A stretch of DNA of 32,724 nt from Bacillus sp. HF117_J1_D (GCA_009928435.1 JAABNQ010000043.1:1-32724), one strand, 5' to 3'. Shown: positions 1 to 8,477, counted from the first letter of the stretch. The notes: a model not told the origin generated them from the sequence alone. Made by a program: numbers and translations.

Positions 1-104
1 ACCATTATAACTTATTTATCAGGTTTTTGTGTCTCACCTTATGGGAGCATTATAAAACACTAACTTTGAAACAATCCTTTTCACCTATTTGTTCTTCGTT
101 ATTA

Positions 105-1544
105 TTATTGGCGAATATCTATCCACCAACGATCATTCGAGTTCATATCTTCCGTTTTATCGAACCCGCTGTAATGGAATACATCTAGGAACATTGAATC
201 GAGTTTATCCTCATCTACAAAATATCCCAAGCTAATCTTCATGGTTTCTCCTGGTTGGAGACTGCCAATATTGTAAAAGCTTTTCCCATTTCCATGAGGC
301 TTCAGATAATCAACTTCTCCCGTCGTCATAATACTGTCTTCGGCGATTCCATCTTCTCCAGCATAGTTCCAGGCATTATTTTCAGGTTTAAGGATCTGTA
401 GGGATGGATGCATATAGATTTCTTCTGTTGCTTGTTTACTAATATTTTTCACTTTTGTTGTCAAGTAAACAAATTTTGGGTGAACTAAAGGAGAGTCCAG
501 CAATTTGTCAATTGAATCCTTACCATTCCCCACTTTATATACATGGCGTCTGTATGGTATTAATTTCTTCGTCTCGTCTAAAGCCTTATATTCGTTTATG
601 ATCCCTAGGCTAGAGTCATTAAAGTCCACTTGTTTAAAATCTTGGATTGAATCAAAGACTTTCACTTCCTCTATAACGAAATCCAGTTGACTTTTCATTC
701 CAGTTTCTGCTTGCTTGAAGGTCACCGGCACCGTTTGACCCACTTGAAACAATTGTTTACTATCCTTTTGTAAAGGAATAACACTAAGCTCAGAAGTGTT
801 ATCGTCATCGTTAAAAAGAGATTTATCATAATCCATTATGATGGATGACTTTTCCTCTGATGTTGATTCAAGTGATATGCTTTCCAAGACTTGCATCATC
901 TGTTCATCATTTACATCTGTTCCGATATAACTTTCTAACATAATCCCCTCTTCCTCAAATAAGAGAAAGACCTGTCTATCAAACATTAAATGATTGTTTC
1001 CCGTGTCTCTTTTGACAATCACCGCTTTTTTTCCATCAATCTCCTTTTCTTCATAGCCTTTTGAATATAAGGTAGAAAAATCCGAATCCCCCCCTAATCT
1101 CCAGAGAAGAAATGAAAAGCCACCTTGTGCAAAGTTATCTTTAAAGGAATATTTCATTTTCGATTCATCGATTGCTTCCATATTTTCTGGCAAATGCCCT
1201 ATTTTCAATTTATACCAACCATGATTCTTTTTAAAAATTTTATTTATCACTGAAATATTCACTTCATAGTTTTGTTTTTTGACAACCATATCATACACTT
1301 TCGCTACTCCAAAAGCGGTCGTTGGCATGCCAATTAATAAGCAGGCTGCGGCTATTAAAATACGCTTCCTTTTACGTTTGGGCTGTGACTGTTCACTCTT
1401 CCTCTTGATTTCTTCCATAAACAACTTCTTTTTCTGCATATATGTATCTGAAAATCTATGTTGTTCATTCAGTTTATCAAAGTCATCTAAAACAATTTTT
1501 TCAGCTAAGTCACCCATTTTTTTTGAGTTTTTTAAGTTCGTCAT
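105..1544 (-). CDS. Putative membrane-anchored anti-sigma factor
   Basis: 479-residue protein with a short charged cytoplasmic N-terminus (about residues 1-60), one transmembrane segment (about 61-80, following a KRKRKR stretch) and a large extracytoplasmic region. This is the topology of Bacillus anti-sigma factors of the DUF4179/DUF4367 kind. Its start lies inside the upstream ECF sigma gene (35-base overlap) behind a strong AGGAGG site eight bases from the ATG, so the two are translationally coupled. Known for such pairs: the partner holds the sigma factor at the membrane until an envelope signal. Here that role is inferred from topology and position; no specific signal-binding domain is recognised. 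Nothing terminator-like is seen in the 104 bases downstream. Confidence 0.7.
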   Translation of the reverse strand: MTNLKNSKKMGDLAEKIVLDDFDKLNEQHRFSDTYMQKKKLFMEEIKRKSEQSQPKRKRKRILIAAACLLIGMPTTAFGVAKVYDMVVKKQNYEVNISVINKIFKKNHGWYKLKIGHLPENMEAIDESKMKYSFKDNFAQGGFSFLLWRLGGDSDFSTLYSKGYEEKEIDGKKAVIVKRDTGNNHLMFDRQVFLLFEEEGIMLESYIGTDVNDEQMMQVLESISLESTSEEKSSIIMDYDKSLFNDDDNTSELSVIPLQKDSKQLFQVGQTVPVTFKQAETGMKSQLDFVIEEVKVFDSIQDFKQVDFNDSSLGIINEYKALDETKKLIPYRRHVYKVGNGKDSIDKLLDSPLVHPKFVYLTTKVKNISKQATEEIYMHPSLQILKPENNAWNYAGEDGIAEDSIMTTGEVDYLKPHGNGKSFYNIGSLQPGETMKISLGYFVDEDKLDSMFLDVFHYSGFDKTEDMNSNDRWWIDIRQ

Positions 1545-2067
1545 TTTGTGTACCTCCTATCACATCAAGAACTTGTTTACGCGCTCGTTCAAATTGCTTC
1601 CGAACATTGACTTCACTCATTCCCATTAGCTCAGAGATTTCTCTATAAGTTAGGTTATAGAAGATCCTGTACTTAAAAACTTGTCTGTAAGAATCTTTTA
1701 ATGTAGTTAACAACGTATCAATTTGAACCTCAGACATTAAATATTGTTCCCACGCATCAATATTTTCATTTGCTGCTTCTACTGCCTCTCTTTGATATTG
1801 TTCTAAAAATAGTCCATGTCGTTTATTTTTCCTGTAGCTGTCAATTGCTTTGTTTTTTGAAATTCTCAAAATGTAGCGTTTAAGTTCATGGGTTTTTAAA
1901 CTACGGACTTTCTCTAGCTGTTGATAAATGGTAATAAATGTCTCCTGAACCACATCTTCTGCCTGTTGAACATTATTCAAAATAGAAAAGGCTACAAAAT
2001 AAATTTTTTGTTCGTACAACTCATATAGCTCTTCCATCTTTTCATAATCCTTGTTTGTACCCTTCAT
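1510..2067 (-). CDS. ECF-type RNA polymerase sigma factor
   Basis: 185 residues, the normal size of an extracytoplasmic-function sigma factor. Region 2 spans about residues 12-85, with the QAEDVVQETF motif followed by RYILRISKNKAIDSYRK. Region 4 spans about 115-170 and contains the helix-turn-helix YREISELMGMSEVNVRKQFERA. There is no sigma region 1 or 3. The start is supported by GGAGG seven bases upstream of the ATG. Translation is coupled to the overlapping anti-sigma gene downstream. A candidate self-recognised promoter lies just upstream (2090-2119). The regulon cannot be told from this window. Confidence 0.9.
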   Translation of the reverse strand: MKGTNKDYEKMEELYELYEQKIYFVAFSILNNVQQAEDVVQETFITIYQQLEKVRSLKTHELKRYILRISKNKAIDSYRKNKRHGLFLEQYQREAVEAANENIDAWEQYLMSEVQIDTLLTTLKDSYRQVFKYRIFYNLTYREISELMGMSEVNVRKQFERARKQVLDVIGGTQNDELKKLKKNG

Positions 2068-2089
2068 GTAATACCTCCTCTCACCTTAT

Positions 2090-2119
2090 ATAACGAAAGA
2101 ACGTAAGCTTTTTGTGACA
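2090..2119 (-). promoter_or_regulatory. Candidate ECF-type autoregulatory promoter
   Basis: On the minus strand TGTCAC (2114-2119) and CGTTAT (2090-2095) are separated by 18 bases, about 20 bases upstream of the sigma gene start. A -35 ending in CAC and a -10 beginning CGT resemble promoters read by ECF sigma factors (AAC/CGT type) rather than sigma-A. Autoregulation is inferred. Confidence 0.4.
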
Positions 2120-2391
2120 TTTTATAAAAAAGATTTTCAATCTGTAGCGCTGAGTTATATGTTTGACTTATTTTAATCTTTATTTAGCTTCCATTTAACC
2201 TCTATAAAAATTAAAAAGTCCAATATCTCATTAAGTTTGAGAAATTGGACTTGTCATTCTAAAAAAAGCACCAGCTGCCTTAAATATATCTTTTAGTTAA
2301 TGCATTCGATTTCGGATAACAAACAGGAATTTGACATCCTACATTGCTGTTCTGTCTTCTTACAAGGGCGGTTCCAACTTTATTTTTGTTT
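2120..2391. other. Intergenic stretch between sigma gene and lipoprotein
   Basis: AT-rich region of 272 bases. It contains the lipoprotein gene's terminator at 2216-2252. No convincing ORF, RNA gene or further signal is seen. Confidence 0.5.
2216..2252 (-). terminator. Intrinsic terminator downstream of the DUF4822 lipoprotein
   Basis: Arms AAGTCCAAT (2216-2224) and ATTGGACTT (2244-2252), extended inward by TCTCA/TGAGA after one A-A mismatch, form a stem of about 14 pairs. On the minus strand it is followed by a T-rich tract (TTTTTAATTTTT), so it ends transcripts of the gene at 2392-3357. Confidence 0.75.
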
Positions 2392-3357
2392 TCAATGAGT
2401 GAATTCTGGTTTCAGATCGCCATCATAAGGTTCATGCTCCACAAATACAGTTATATCTTGCCCATCCTTGTCTTTTCCAGTTCTTTTATAAGTAAATTTA
2501 TTGTCATTAAGCTCTGTAATTTCAAGTACAGCCCCATATTTATTTTCCCCTAATGAAACATGGGCTCTTATTTTATTTCCGTGTAGTACATTAAAGTAAC
2601 CATAGTCTCCACGGCTTTTTCCTGTTTCTGGATTAAAAAACTCATATTTATTCGTCTTGTCATCATACTTTGCCAAGCTAATAAAATTTGTATTGTGCTC
2701 TGTTACATCATTTTCATCTTCATCTAATACAATGGTTCCATGCCAAACTGTATTAGCTAAAATTTTATCCCCATCTACATCTGTAACAATATCTCCCGTA
2801 GTAGTGTCCAAAGTTTTATCCGGCTCAGTAAAGGAAAGCTCTTTCTCTTTATATGGAACATGCTCCACAAATATCTCTACGTCCTTACCTTCAGCATCTT
2901 TGCCCATTCTTTTATAAGTAAAAACATCCTCATTTAATTCTGTTATGTCAACTACTGCCTGGTAGTCCTTGGATTCTGAAATGAATACTCGACTCTTTCC
3001 ATCATTTGTGATAAAAAAAGTTCCCCTATCGTCACGACTTTGACCAGTTTTAGGATCAAAAAGTTCGTATCGGCCTGCCTCGGCATCATACTTTGCAAGG
3101 CCGATATAATCGCTGTTCTCTTTTGTTAAATCGTGATGATCCTGATCATAAACTCTTTTGCCCTGCCAGTTTGTACTGCCAAGAATGTTGGCCATCTCTT
3201 GGCCTTTCGTTAAGTTATTTGTTGATTGAGCTTCTTTCTTTGTATCCTCAGTTTTAGTTGTATGATCTTTTTCAGCATCATTGTTTGTGTCGGGTTTTGT
3301 TTGACATGCTGCAAACAGGACCAGTGTTAGACTAAATAAAAATAGTAATTTTCTCAT
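2392..3357 (-). CDS. Lipoprotein with two tandem DUF4822-like repeats
   Basis: 321 residues. It has a lipoprotein signal peptide with LVLFAAC (lipidated Cys18; Phe at -3 is a little unusual), then a low-complexity Thr/Lys/Asp linker (about 19-50). Two homologous domains follow at about 58-170 and 199-311. Both repeats show I.LA.T.W.G-type starts, SLAKYD or GLAKYD, FDP.TG.SR or FNPETGKSR, ITELN...FTYKR.GKD, and end VEH.PY. Tandem duplication is therefore seen directly. The family match to DUF4822 is from memory of the motif pattern and its function is unknown; attachment to the outer face of the membrane is predicted. The start is supported by GGAGG nine bases upstream. It is a single gene with its own terminator. 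Confidence 0.75.
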   Translation of the reverse strand: MRKLLFLFSLTLVLFAACQTKPDTNNDAEKDHTTKTEDTKKEAQSTNNLTKGQEMANILGSTNWQGKRVYDQDHHDLTKENSDYIGLAKYDAEAGRYELFDPKTGQSRDDRGTFFITNDGKSRVFISESKDYQAVVDITELNEDVFTYKRMGKDAEGKDVEIFVEHVPYKEKELSFTEPDKTLDTTTGDIVTDVDGDKILANTVWHGTIVLDEDENDVTEHNTNFISLAKYDDKTNKYEFFNPETGKSRGDYGYFNVLHGNKIRAHVSLGENKYGAVLEITELNDNKFTYKRTGKDKDGQDITVFVEHEPYDGDLKPEFTH

Positions 3358-3500
3358 ATGTAATGACCTCCAAATTTTTTATGATATGCTTGTACCCATT
3401 CTTAACATTGAAGTTGGCCATTTTCCCCTCGCATTAAAGCCATCTATTGCTCCGTGAATGGTGTTTCCTTGTTAATTCTTACCACATATCCAATTGGTTA

Positions 3501-3606
3501 TTGAATGAGATACATTGTGAAAAATATAGTCAACACCCATTATTAGCCATTTGCAGATAGGATAAACTTCTAATTTTCAAATGCTTTTCTATTTAAGCAT
3601 TTTTTT
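3501..3606 (+). ncRNA. Candidate small RNA (promoter plus terminator)
   Basis: TTGAAT (3501-3506) and TATAGT (3525-3530) with 18 bases between them resemble a sigma-A promoter, so a start near 3537 is expected. The hairpin AAATGCTT (3579-3586)/AAGCATTT (3595-3602), running on into further T residues, would end it at about 3606. No plus-strand gene lies upstream that could need this terminator, and the roughly 70-base interval has no ORF with a ribosome site. In AT-rich DNA such pairs also arise by chance. Confidence 0.3.
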
Positions 3607-3666
3607 CATTGCAAACTCGCTTTTGCCCATTATTGTTTCAGCTATTTACACCATTTATCGCAAATT

Positions 3667-3693
3667 AAAAAACGCACTCTTAATTTAAGTGCG
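3667..3693 (-). terminator. Intrinsic terminator of deoD
   Basis: Minus-strand hairpin between CGCACT (3673-3678) and AGTGCG (3688-3693), extended by TTAA pairing around a bulge and followed by six T residues (AAAAAA at 3667-3672 on the plus strand). Confidence 0.75.
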
Positions 3694-3809
3694 CTTGAAG
3701 CTTGAATGATTCATATGCTAAAGCAAGTATGTTTACAACGCCCAACTTATCATCACTTGCTTGTTTTTCTCTGAATAAGTTAATCTTGAAAAGCTTATAA
3801 CATCAAGGT

Positions 3810-4511
3810 TTATTTAATAGTTGTTTCCAATGCCACTTCAATCATCTCATTGAAGGTTGTCTGACGTTCTTCTGCTGTCGTCAGTTCTCCTGTCAATATA
3901 TGGTCACTCACTGTCAAAATGGAGAGGGCTTTGCGGCCGAACTTTGAAGCCAATGTGTAAAGTGCAGCAGTCTCCATTTCAATAGCCAGAATGCCGTACT
4001 GTGCCCATTTCTCATGCTCAGCATTATCATTATAAAACATGTCGGCTGTGAAAACATTCCCTACTTTTAAATGCAGTCCTTTGTCCACACCCTCATCATA
4101 TGCTCTTTTCAGTAGATCAAACGATGCGGTTGGGGCATAATCAATGCCATTGAAGGTTAGACGGTTCATTTGAGAGTCAGTAGAGGCGGACATGGCAAGA
4201 ATGACATCACGTACTTTAACATCTTGCTGAATCGCACCACATGTTCCCACACGGATCAAATTTTGTACATGATAGCTTTCCATCAGTTCATTAATATAAA
4301 TGGAAATGGACGGGACACCCATCCCAGTCCCCTGGACGGAAATTCTTTTCCCTTTGTATTCTCCTGTATACCCAAGCATATTCCGAACAGTATTATACAC
4401 TTGTGCATTTTCTAAGAAAGTTTCGGCAATGTATTTGGCACGCAACGGATCGCCCGGCAGAAGAACCGTATCTGCAATAGCTGACTCAGGTGCATTAATA
4501 TGTATACTCAC
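3810..4511 (-). CDS. deoD: Purine nucleoside phosphorylase DeoD
   Basis: Phosphorolysis of purine (deoxy)nucleosides to base and (deoxy)ribose-1-phosphate in the cytoplasm, for nucleoside salvage. It belongs to the hexameric PNP/UDP family. Family motifs seen: [14 protein letters not shown] near residue 20 (with Arg24), [15 protein letters not shown]-type nucleoside-binding segment, and SDHILTGE near the C-terminus with the catalytic Asp. I start it at the GTG at 4511, giving MSIHINA and 233 residues, the length I recall for B. subtilis DeoD. The longer ATG at 4529 would place the start inside the AAGGGGG ribosome site. It lies downstream of the flavoenzyme gene on the same strand (96-base gap) and has its own terminator. 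Confidence 0.93.
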   Translation of the reverse strand: MSIHINAPESAIADTVLLPGDPLRAKYIAETFLENAQVYNTVRNMLGYTGEYKGKRISVQGTGMGVPSISIYINELMESYHVQNLIRVGTCGAIQQDVKVRDVILAMSASTDSQMNRLTFNGIDYAPTASFDLLKRAYDEGVDKGLHLKVGNVFTADMFYNDNAEHEKWAQYGILAIEMETAALYTLASKFGRKALSILTVSDHILTGELTTAEERQTTFNEMIEVALETTIK

Positions 4512-4607
4512 TCTTGTTCCCCCTTCCATATTTCACCTTCTATATTAAATGTTTGCCAGCCTTCGTGCAAATCAACTCAGAAGAAATCCATTTAAAAAAT
4601 CCACCAG

Positions 4608-5570
4608 CTACGGAATTTGATTATACACACATTTTATTTGATTTCGAGCTTGTTCCATCATTTCTTCTAGTAGCTGCTTAACAGATGGTATATCCTGAAT
4701 CAGACCTGCTGCCTGTCCACCATTTACATAGCCTTTTTCAAAATCTCCCTGGATGGCTCCTTTCACATGAAACTGCTCAGAAGTCTTTTCCAAAAATTCC
4801 TCTTCCATCAGGCCTTCTTTCTCTGAATCTATTATTGAAGTGGCATACTCTCCCTTGAGAACCCTTCTAATTCTTCCCAACGAACGCCCCAGAATGATTG
4901 TTCCCAAATCATCGGAATGAAGAACCTTTTCCTTATAGGCTTTATGAAATGGCGCTTCCTTTACAGCGACAAATCTAGTTCCCATCTGAACACCGCTTGC
5001 ACCAAGCATAAGGGCGGCCGCTAGCCCTCTTCCATCTGCAATTCCTCCAGCTGCAAAAACGGGTATGTCAACCTTATCAACAATTTGAGGAATAAGTGAA
5101 AAGGTAGTCAGTTCAAGACTAGAATTGATTCCGGCAGCTTCAAAGCCTTCGGCAACCAACACGTCAGCACCGGCTTCCTCTGCTTTGATCGCATGTTTGA
5201 CGGATGCGACAATCACGATCGCTTTAATGTCGTTTCTTTGTAAAATAGGTATGAATGGAGCCGGGTTACCCGCAGATAAAGAGACCGCAGCAATCCTATG
5301 CTTAATTGCCAAGTCAATCAATTCGTTTGCATACTTAGTTACAGAAATTGGAATATTCAACGAAAAAGGATTTGTAGTCTTACTCTTTATATCCAAAATC
5401 AGTTTCTCTACCTCATCCGGCTGCATCGTCCCAGCTCCCACTGTTCCCAATCCGCCCGCTTCTGAGACGGCTGAAGTTAATGGAGCATTACTGATGTTGC
5501 CCATACCGCCTTGGATGATTGGATACGTGATGCCCAATAAATCACATACATATTTCAAATTTTTCACCAT
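4608..5570 (-). CDS. FMN-dependent oxidoreductase, FabK/nitronate monooxygenase family
   Basis: 320-residue TIM-barrel flavoprotein. Family motifs: YPIIQGGMG at the N-terminus, FAAGGIADGRGLAAALMLGASGVQMGTRF (phosphate/FMN-binding glycines) around residues 170-200. Family members reduce enoyl-ACP (FabK) or oxidise alkyl nitronates; substrate here is unknown. Oddity: where FabK and nitronate monooxygenases carry an EAGGH segment with a conserved His, this protein reads EAAGINSS, so the usual His is absent and a different chemistry is possible. The start at 5570 lacks a good ribosome site; an in-frame TTG at 5558 preceded by GGTG is an alternative. It is divergent from paaY, with the candidate paaY promoter reaching into its 5' end. 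Confidence 0.75.
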   Translation of the reverse strand: MVKNLKYVCDLLGITYPIIQGGMGNISNAPLTSAVSEAGGLGTVGAGTMQPDEVEKLILDIKSKTTNPFSLNIPISVTKYANELIDLAIKHRIAAVSLSAGNPAPFIPILQRNDIKAIVIVASVKHAIKAEEAGADVLVAEGFEAAGINSSLELTTFSLIPQIVDKVDIPVFAAGGIADGRGLAAALMLGASGVQMGTRFVAVKEAPFHKAYKEKVLHSDDLGTIILGRSLGRIRRVLKGEYATSIIDSEKEGLMEEEFLEKTSEQFHVKGAIQGDFEKGYVNGGQAAGLIQDIPSVKQLLEEMMEQARNQIKCVYNQIP

Positions 5571-5590
5571 CCTGAAAAATCATGTTATAG
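5550..5590. promoter_or_regulatory. Weak third copy of the split paa operator
   Basis: ATATTTCAAA (5550-5559) and CATGTTATAG (5581-5590), again separated by exactly 21 bases, each match the ATRTAACAWW/WWTGTTATAT arms at 8 of 10 positions. It overlaps the proposed paaY promoter. The match is weaker than at paaA and paaK and could be chance in AT-rich DNA. Confidence 0.3.
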
Positions 5591-5591
5591 T
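5563..5591 (+). promoter_or_regulatory. Candidate sigma-A promoter of paaY
   Basis: TTCACC (5563-5568), 17 bases, then TATAGT (5586-5591) preceded by an extended -10 TG at 5583-5584. A start near 5598 gives a leader of about 40 bases to the paaY ATG. Confidence 0.45.
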
Positions 5592-5637
5592 AAAAGAGAC
5601 AATAAATTTTTAATATTATTTCAATGGAGGTTGCGTA

Positions 5638-6156
5638 ATGAAAATAACGTATAACCAAACAGCTCCAGCAGTTCACCCTTCCGTCTTTGTCGCACCGGGA
5701 GCCTATTTAATCGGTGATGTTACAATCGGAATGGAATCGACCATTTGGTTCAATGCCGTTCTACGTGGAGATGAGGGGCCTGTAAAGGTCGGTCAAAGAT
5801 GTAGCATTCAAGATAATTCAACTCTTCATATGTACGAAGGATGTCCGGTCATCATTGAAGACGAAGTCACTGTTGGACATAATGTCATTCTACATGGCTG
5901 CAAAATTGGAAAGCGCTCTATTATTGGAATGGGTTCCACTATTTTAGATCATGTGGAAATAGGGGAAGAATGCATCATTGGAGCCAACACATTAATCCCC
6001 TCAGGTAAAAAAATACCACCCAGATCACTCGTTATCGGTTCTCCAGGAAAAGTTGTCCGGGAATTGAATGATAAAGATTTAGAACTAATCCAATTATCCA
6101 TAGATACATATGTACAGAAAGGGAAGGAATACAACTCAATATTGACGAAGAGTTAA
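5638..6156 (+). CDS. paaY: PaaY-like gamma-carbonic-anhydrase-fold protein
   Basis: 172 residues of left-handed beta-helix hexapeptide repeats, for example IGDVTIGMESTIW and IEDEVTVGHNVILHG. The three zinc-ligand histidines of the gamma-carbonic anhydrase family are present (His64, His81, His86). In paa clusters the family member PaaY is a thioesterase that hydrolyses ring-hydroxylated CoA dead-end products and frees CoA. That role is inferred from its place beside paaX; a carbonic anhydrase-like protein of other function is possible. The start is supported by GGAGG seven bases upstream. It is transcribed toward paaX and separated from it by a hairpin. Confidence 0.8.
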   Translation: MKITYNQTAPAVHPSVFVAPGAYLIGDVTIGMESTIWFNAVLRGDEGPVKVGQRCSIQDNSTLHMYEGCPVIIEDEVTVGHNVILHGCKIGKRSIIGMGSTILDHVEIGEECIIGANTLIPSGKKIPPRSLVIGSPGKVVRELNDKDLELIQLSIDTYVQKGKEYNSILTKS

Positions 6157-6172
6157 AGCACTTAATCTTTTA

Positions 6173-6200
6173 CCTGCCTTCTCAGCCTTCTGAAGGCAGG
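6173..6200. terminator. Hairpin between convergent paaY and paaX
   Basis: CCTGCCTTC (6173-6181) pairs with GAAGGCAGG (6192-6200), 9 perfect pairs around a 10-base loop, followed on the plus strand by CCAATTTATTTT. It probably terminates both convergent genes; T tracts are modest on both sides. Confidence 0.65.
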
Positions 6201-6205
6201 CCAAT

Positions 6206-7087
6206 TTATTTTACAATATATGGATGGTCATTCGCGTTGTAGGCTTTATCTTTTTTCCGCAAGTCATTGCCTTTTTCAAAAACAGCTTCGAAAAAATCAC
6301 TCGCTGGTTCAGCCAAAAGCTGATAATATTGCCTAAAAAGTAATGCAGCATGGTTCCCACTCCACATTGGCGGCAGCAATTCTTTAGGCAGTCCCGGATC
6401 TATGAATAAGAACTTTCGGTATTCATGGACCAGTTTCGTTCTCTCCACAAAGCAATCGGCATTGCTCATTTTTCCTTCATTAAGCAAGCTTTGATGGACA
6501 ATAAATTGTTTGCCATATGCTGAAACGAACTCTTCATATTTCGCTTCTATTTCTTCCAATGGCCAACTCTTCTTCACTAATTCGGCATTATCTTTTGGCC
6601 CCTTATATTCAGATGCGAAAAAGTCCACAAATTCCTGAATCTCATATTTTTCAATTAACCATTCCACTTCTTTCTCCAAATGATTAGGGGAAATCCAACA
6701 ACTGTGCGTGAAGCTGCCAAAACCGCTCCAAAGCAGTTCTTTCCTGAGATCATCCCTAATTTGTCTTTTTTCTTCGGGAATGGAATACATAAGCATTCTC
6801 CACTTCCCATCCCATTCATGAGGATCCAGCTTAAATATTCTACGACCCGCTTCATCTATACGGCTGACGCCGCGCGTTGTTAAAAAGTAGTAGCTCTTAT
6901 TTCCCTGTCTCTCTGACTGTAACCATCCCTGCTTTACCATCCTTGATACTGCCACCCTCACCGCCTGTTCATTGTGGCCGAACTCCTTCAACAGCCGGAT
7001 TAGACTGCCAATCCAAATTTTGTTTCCATAATGGCGAATATAGTCACCATATATTGTAAAAATCATTGATTGTGTGTTTAGCCCCAT
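6206..7087 (-). CDS. paaX: Phenylacetic acid degradation repressor PaaX
   Basis: Transcriptional repressor of paa genes that is relieved by phenylacetyl-CoA. The N-terminal winged helix-turn-helix is visible (SMIFTIYGDYIRHYGNKIWI, then a recognition region around NEQAVRVAVSRMVKQGWL), followed by the PaaX central and C-terminal domains. I start at ATG 7087 (293 residues). A longer reading back to 7159 would be translated from DNA upstream of and across a promoter -10 (TATAAT, 7128-7133), and PaaX proteins normally begin just before this TRSMIFTIYGDY-like segment. It has its own promoter, last in the minus-strand paa series, 187 bases after the thiolase. Likely target: the shared inverted repeats at paaA and paaK. 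Confidence 0.92.
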   Translation of the reverse strand: MGLNTQSMIFTIYGDYIRHYGNKIWIGSLIRLLKEFGHNEQAVRVAVSRMVKQGWLQSERQGNKSYYFLTTRGVSRIDEAGRRIFKLDPHEWDGKWRMLMYSIPEEKRQIRDDLRKELLWSGFGSFTHSCWISPNHLEKEVEWLIEKYEIQEFVDFFASEYKGPKDNAELVKKSWPLEEIEAKYEEFVSAYGKQFIVHQSLLNEGKMSNADCFVERTKLVHEYRKFLFIDPGLPKELLPPMWSGNHAALLFRQYYQLLAEPASDFFEAVFEKGNDLRKKDKAYNANDHPYIVK

Positions 7088-7127
7088 ACATCCGTCACTC
7101 ATTTCTTTACAAATCATTTTTAACTGA

Positions 7128-7133
7128 ATTATA
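7128..7133 (-). promoter_or_regulatory. Extended -10 element of the paaX promoter
   Basis: Minus strand TGGTATAAT: a perfect TATAAT with an extended TG one base upstream. The -35 is poor. It implies transcription starting near 7121 and rules out paaX starts upstream of that. Confidence 0.55.
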
Positions 7134-7274
7134 CCATTATTGAAGTAAAGAATAAGCAAAACTGCTCCTGGATGTCTGATTTACCAACTCTTCGAAAAAA
7201 TCAAGCGTCCTGCTCGATTCTATCCCTCTTCGTCAACAATCCTCAAACATTAGATAAAGCAAGGGCACTTGATA

Positions 7275-8477
7275 TCACCCCTTATTTTCAACAATGACCG
7301 AAATGCCTTGACCAACCCCGATACACATAGTGGCAAGCCCGTATTTTGACTCCCGCCTTTTCATTTCATACAGCAGCGTGGTCAAAATTCTGGCCCCGCT
7401 TGCACCAAGAGGATGTCCAAAGGCAATGGCACCTCCATTCACATTCACCTTTTCCTTATCCAGACCAAGTTCTTTCATACACTGCAATGACTGGGATGCA
7501 AAAGCTTCATTAAGCTCCACCAAATCGATGTCATCTACTGTTAATCCAGCACGATCCAAGGCCTTTTTACTCGAATAAATCGGTCCAAGTCCCATAACAG
7601 CCGGCTCTAAACCAGCCACAGCTCCAAGCTTATAAGTACCCAAAGGTTTCAGCCTCAATTCTTCCGCTTTGTCCTTGCTCATGAGTAAAAGAGCCGCGGC
7701 TCCGTCATTCACGCCGGAAGCGTTCCCTGCAGTGACTGTTCCTCCGCTGAAAAGCGGTCTTAGTTTTGATAATTTCTCAAGAGAAGTATCCGGGCGTGGA
7801 TGTTCGTCACGATCTATAATGATTTCATTTCCTTTTCTGTCTGTATAAACGACAGGGACCATTTCTTCCTTAAAAACATTTTCTTCTATCGCCCTCTTAG
7901 CCTTCATTTGACTTTCAAAGGCAAACCTGTCTTGTTCTTCTCTCGTAATACCGAAACGCTTTGCAACATTTTCTGCCGTTTCTGGCATCGTGTCCGTCCC
8001 ATACATTTCTTTCAGCTTTGGATTGGTAAAACGCCATCCGATAGTCGTATCCTGGAGTTCCATTGAACCACGTGGAAACTCCTTATCTGGTTTTGCCATG
8101 ACCAGCGGTGCTCTCGTCATGCTCTCCGTTCCACCGGCAATAAAAATGTCGCCATCACCAACTGCAATTGCTCTCGCAGCATACATAACTGCATCCAGGC
8201 CTGAGCCGCATAGCCGGTTGACTGTTGTTCCGGCAACATGTAAAGGCAGCCCAGCCAATAATGTGGACATGCGGGCAACGTTTCTATTGTCTTCCCCAGC
8301 CTGGTTCGCATTTCCAAGAACTACCTCCTCGATTTCTTCCTTTGGAAATCCAGGATTACGATTGATCAAGGCTTCGATAACGATAGCGCCCAAATCATCA
8401 GGACGAATGTGTTTCAATGCCCCTTTATACCTGCCAAACGGTGTCCTGACAGCATCTACGATCACGACTTCTCTCAT
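7275..8477 (-). CDS. paaJ: Acyl-CoA thiolase (3-oxoadipyl-CoA thiolase, PaaJ-type)
   Basis: Thiolytic cleavage of the last beta-oxidation intermediate (3-oxoadipyl-CoA to succinyl-CoA and acetyl-CoA in the paa pathway). 400 residues, standard length. The nucleophile Cys90 lies in [11 protein letters not shown]; catalytic His355 in [16 protein letters not shown]; second Cys385 in CIGVGQG. Its ATG overlaps the paaH stop (ATGA, 8474-8477), so the two are coupled. The protein family also covers general acetyl-CoA acyltransferases (FadA), so the substrate assignment rests on the operon. Confidence 0.85.
   Translation of the reverse strand: MREVVIVDAVRTPFGRYKGALKHIRPDDLGAIVIEALINRNPGFPKEEIEEVVLGNANQAGEDNRNVARMSTLLAGLPLHVAGTTVNRLCGSGLDAVMYAARAIAVGDGDIFIAGGTESMTRAPLVMAKPDKEFPRGSMELQDTTIGWRFTNPKLKEMYGTDTMPETAENVAKRFGITREEQDRFAFESQMKAKRAIEENVFKEEMVPVVYTDRKGNEIIIDRDEHPRPDTSLEKLSKLRPLFSGGTVTAGNASGVNDGAAALLLMSKDKAEELRLKPLGTYKLGAVAGLEPAVMGLGPIYSSKKALDRAGLTVDDIDLVELNEAFASQSLQCMKELGLDKEKVNVNGGAIAFGHPLGASGARILTTLLYEMKRRESKYGLATMCIGVGQGISVIVENKG

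Larger units (their letters stand above)
3358..3809. other. 452-base intergenic region with a candidate small RNA
   Basis: No ORF with a ribosome site is seen. The region holds the deoD terminator (3673-3693) and, on the plus strand, a promoter-like pair followed about 75 bases later by a terminator-like hairpin. The rest is AT-rich without recognisable signals. Confidence 0.5.
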
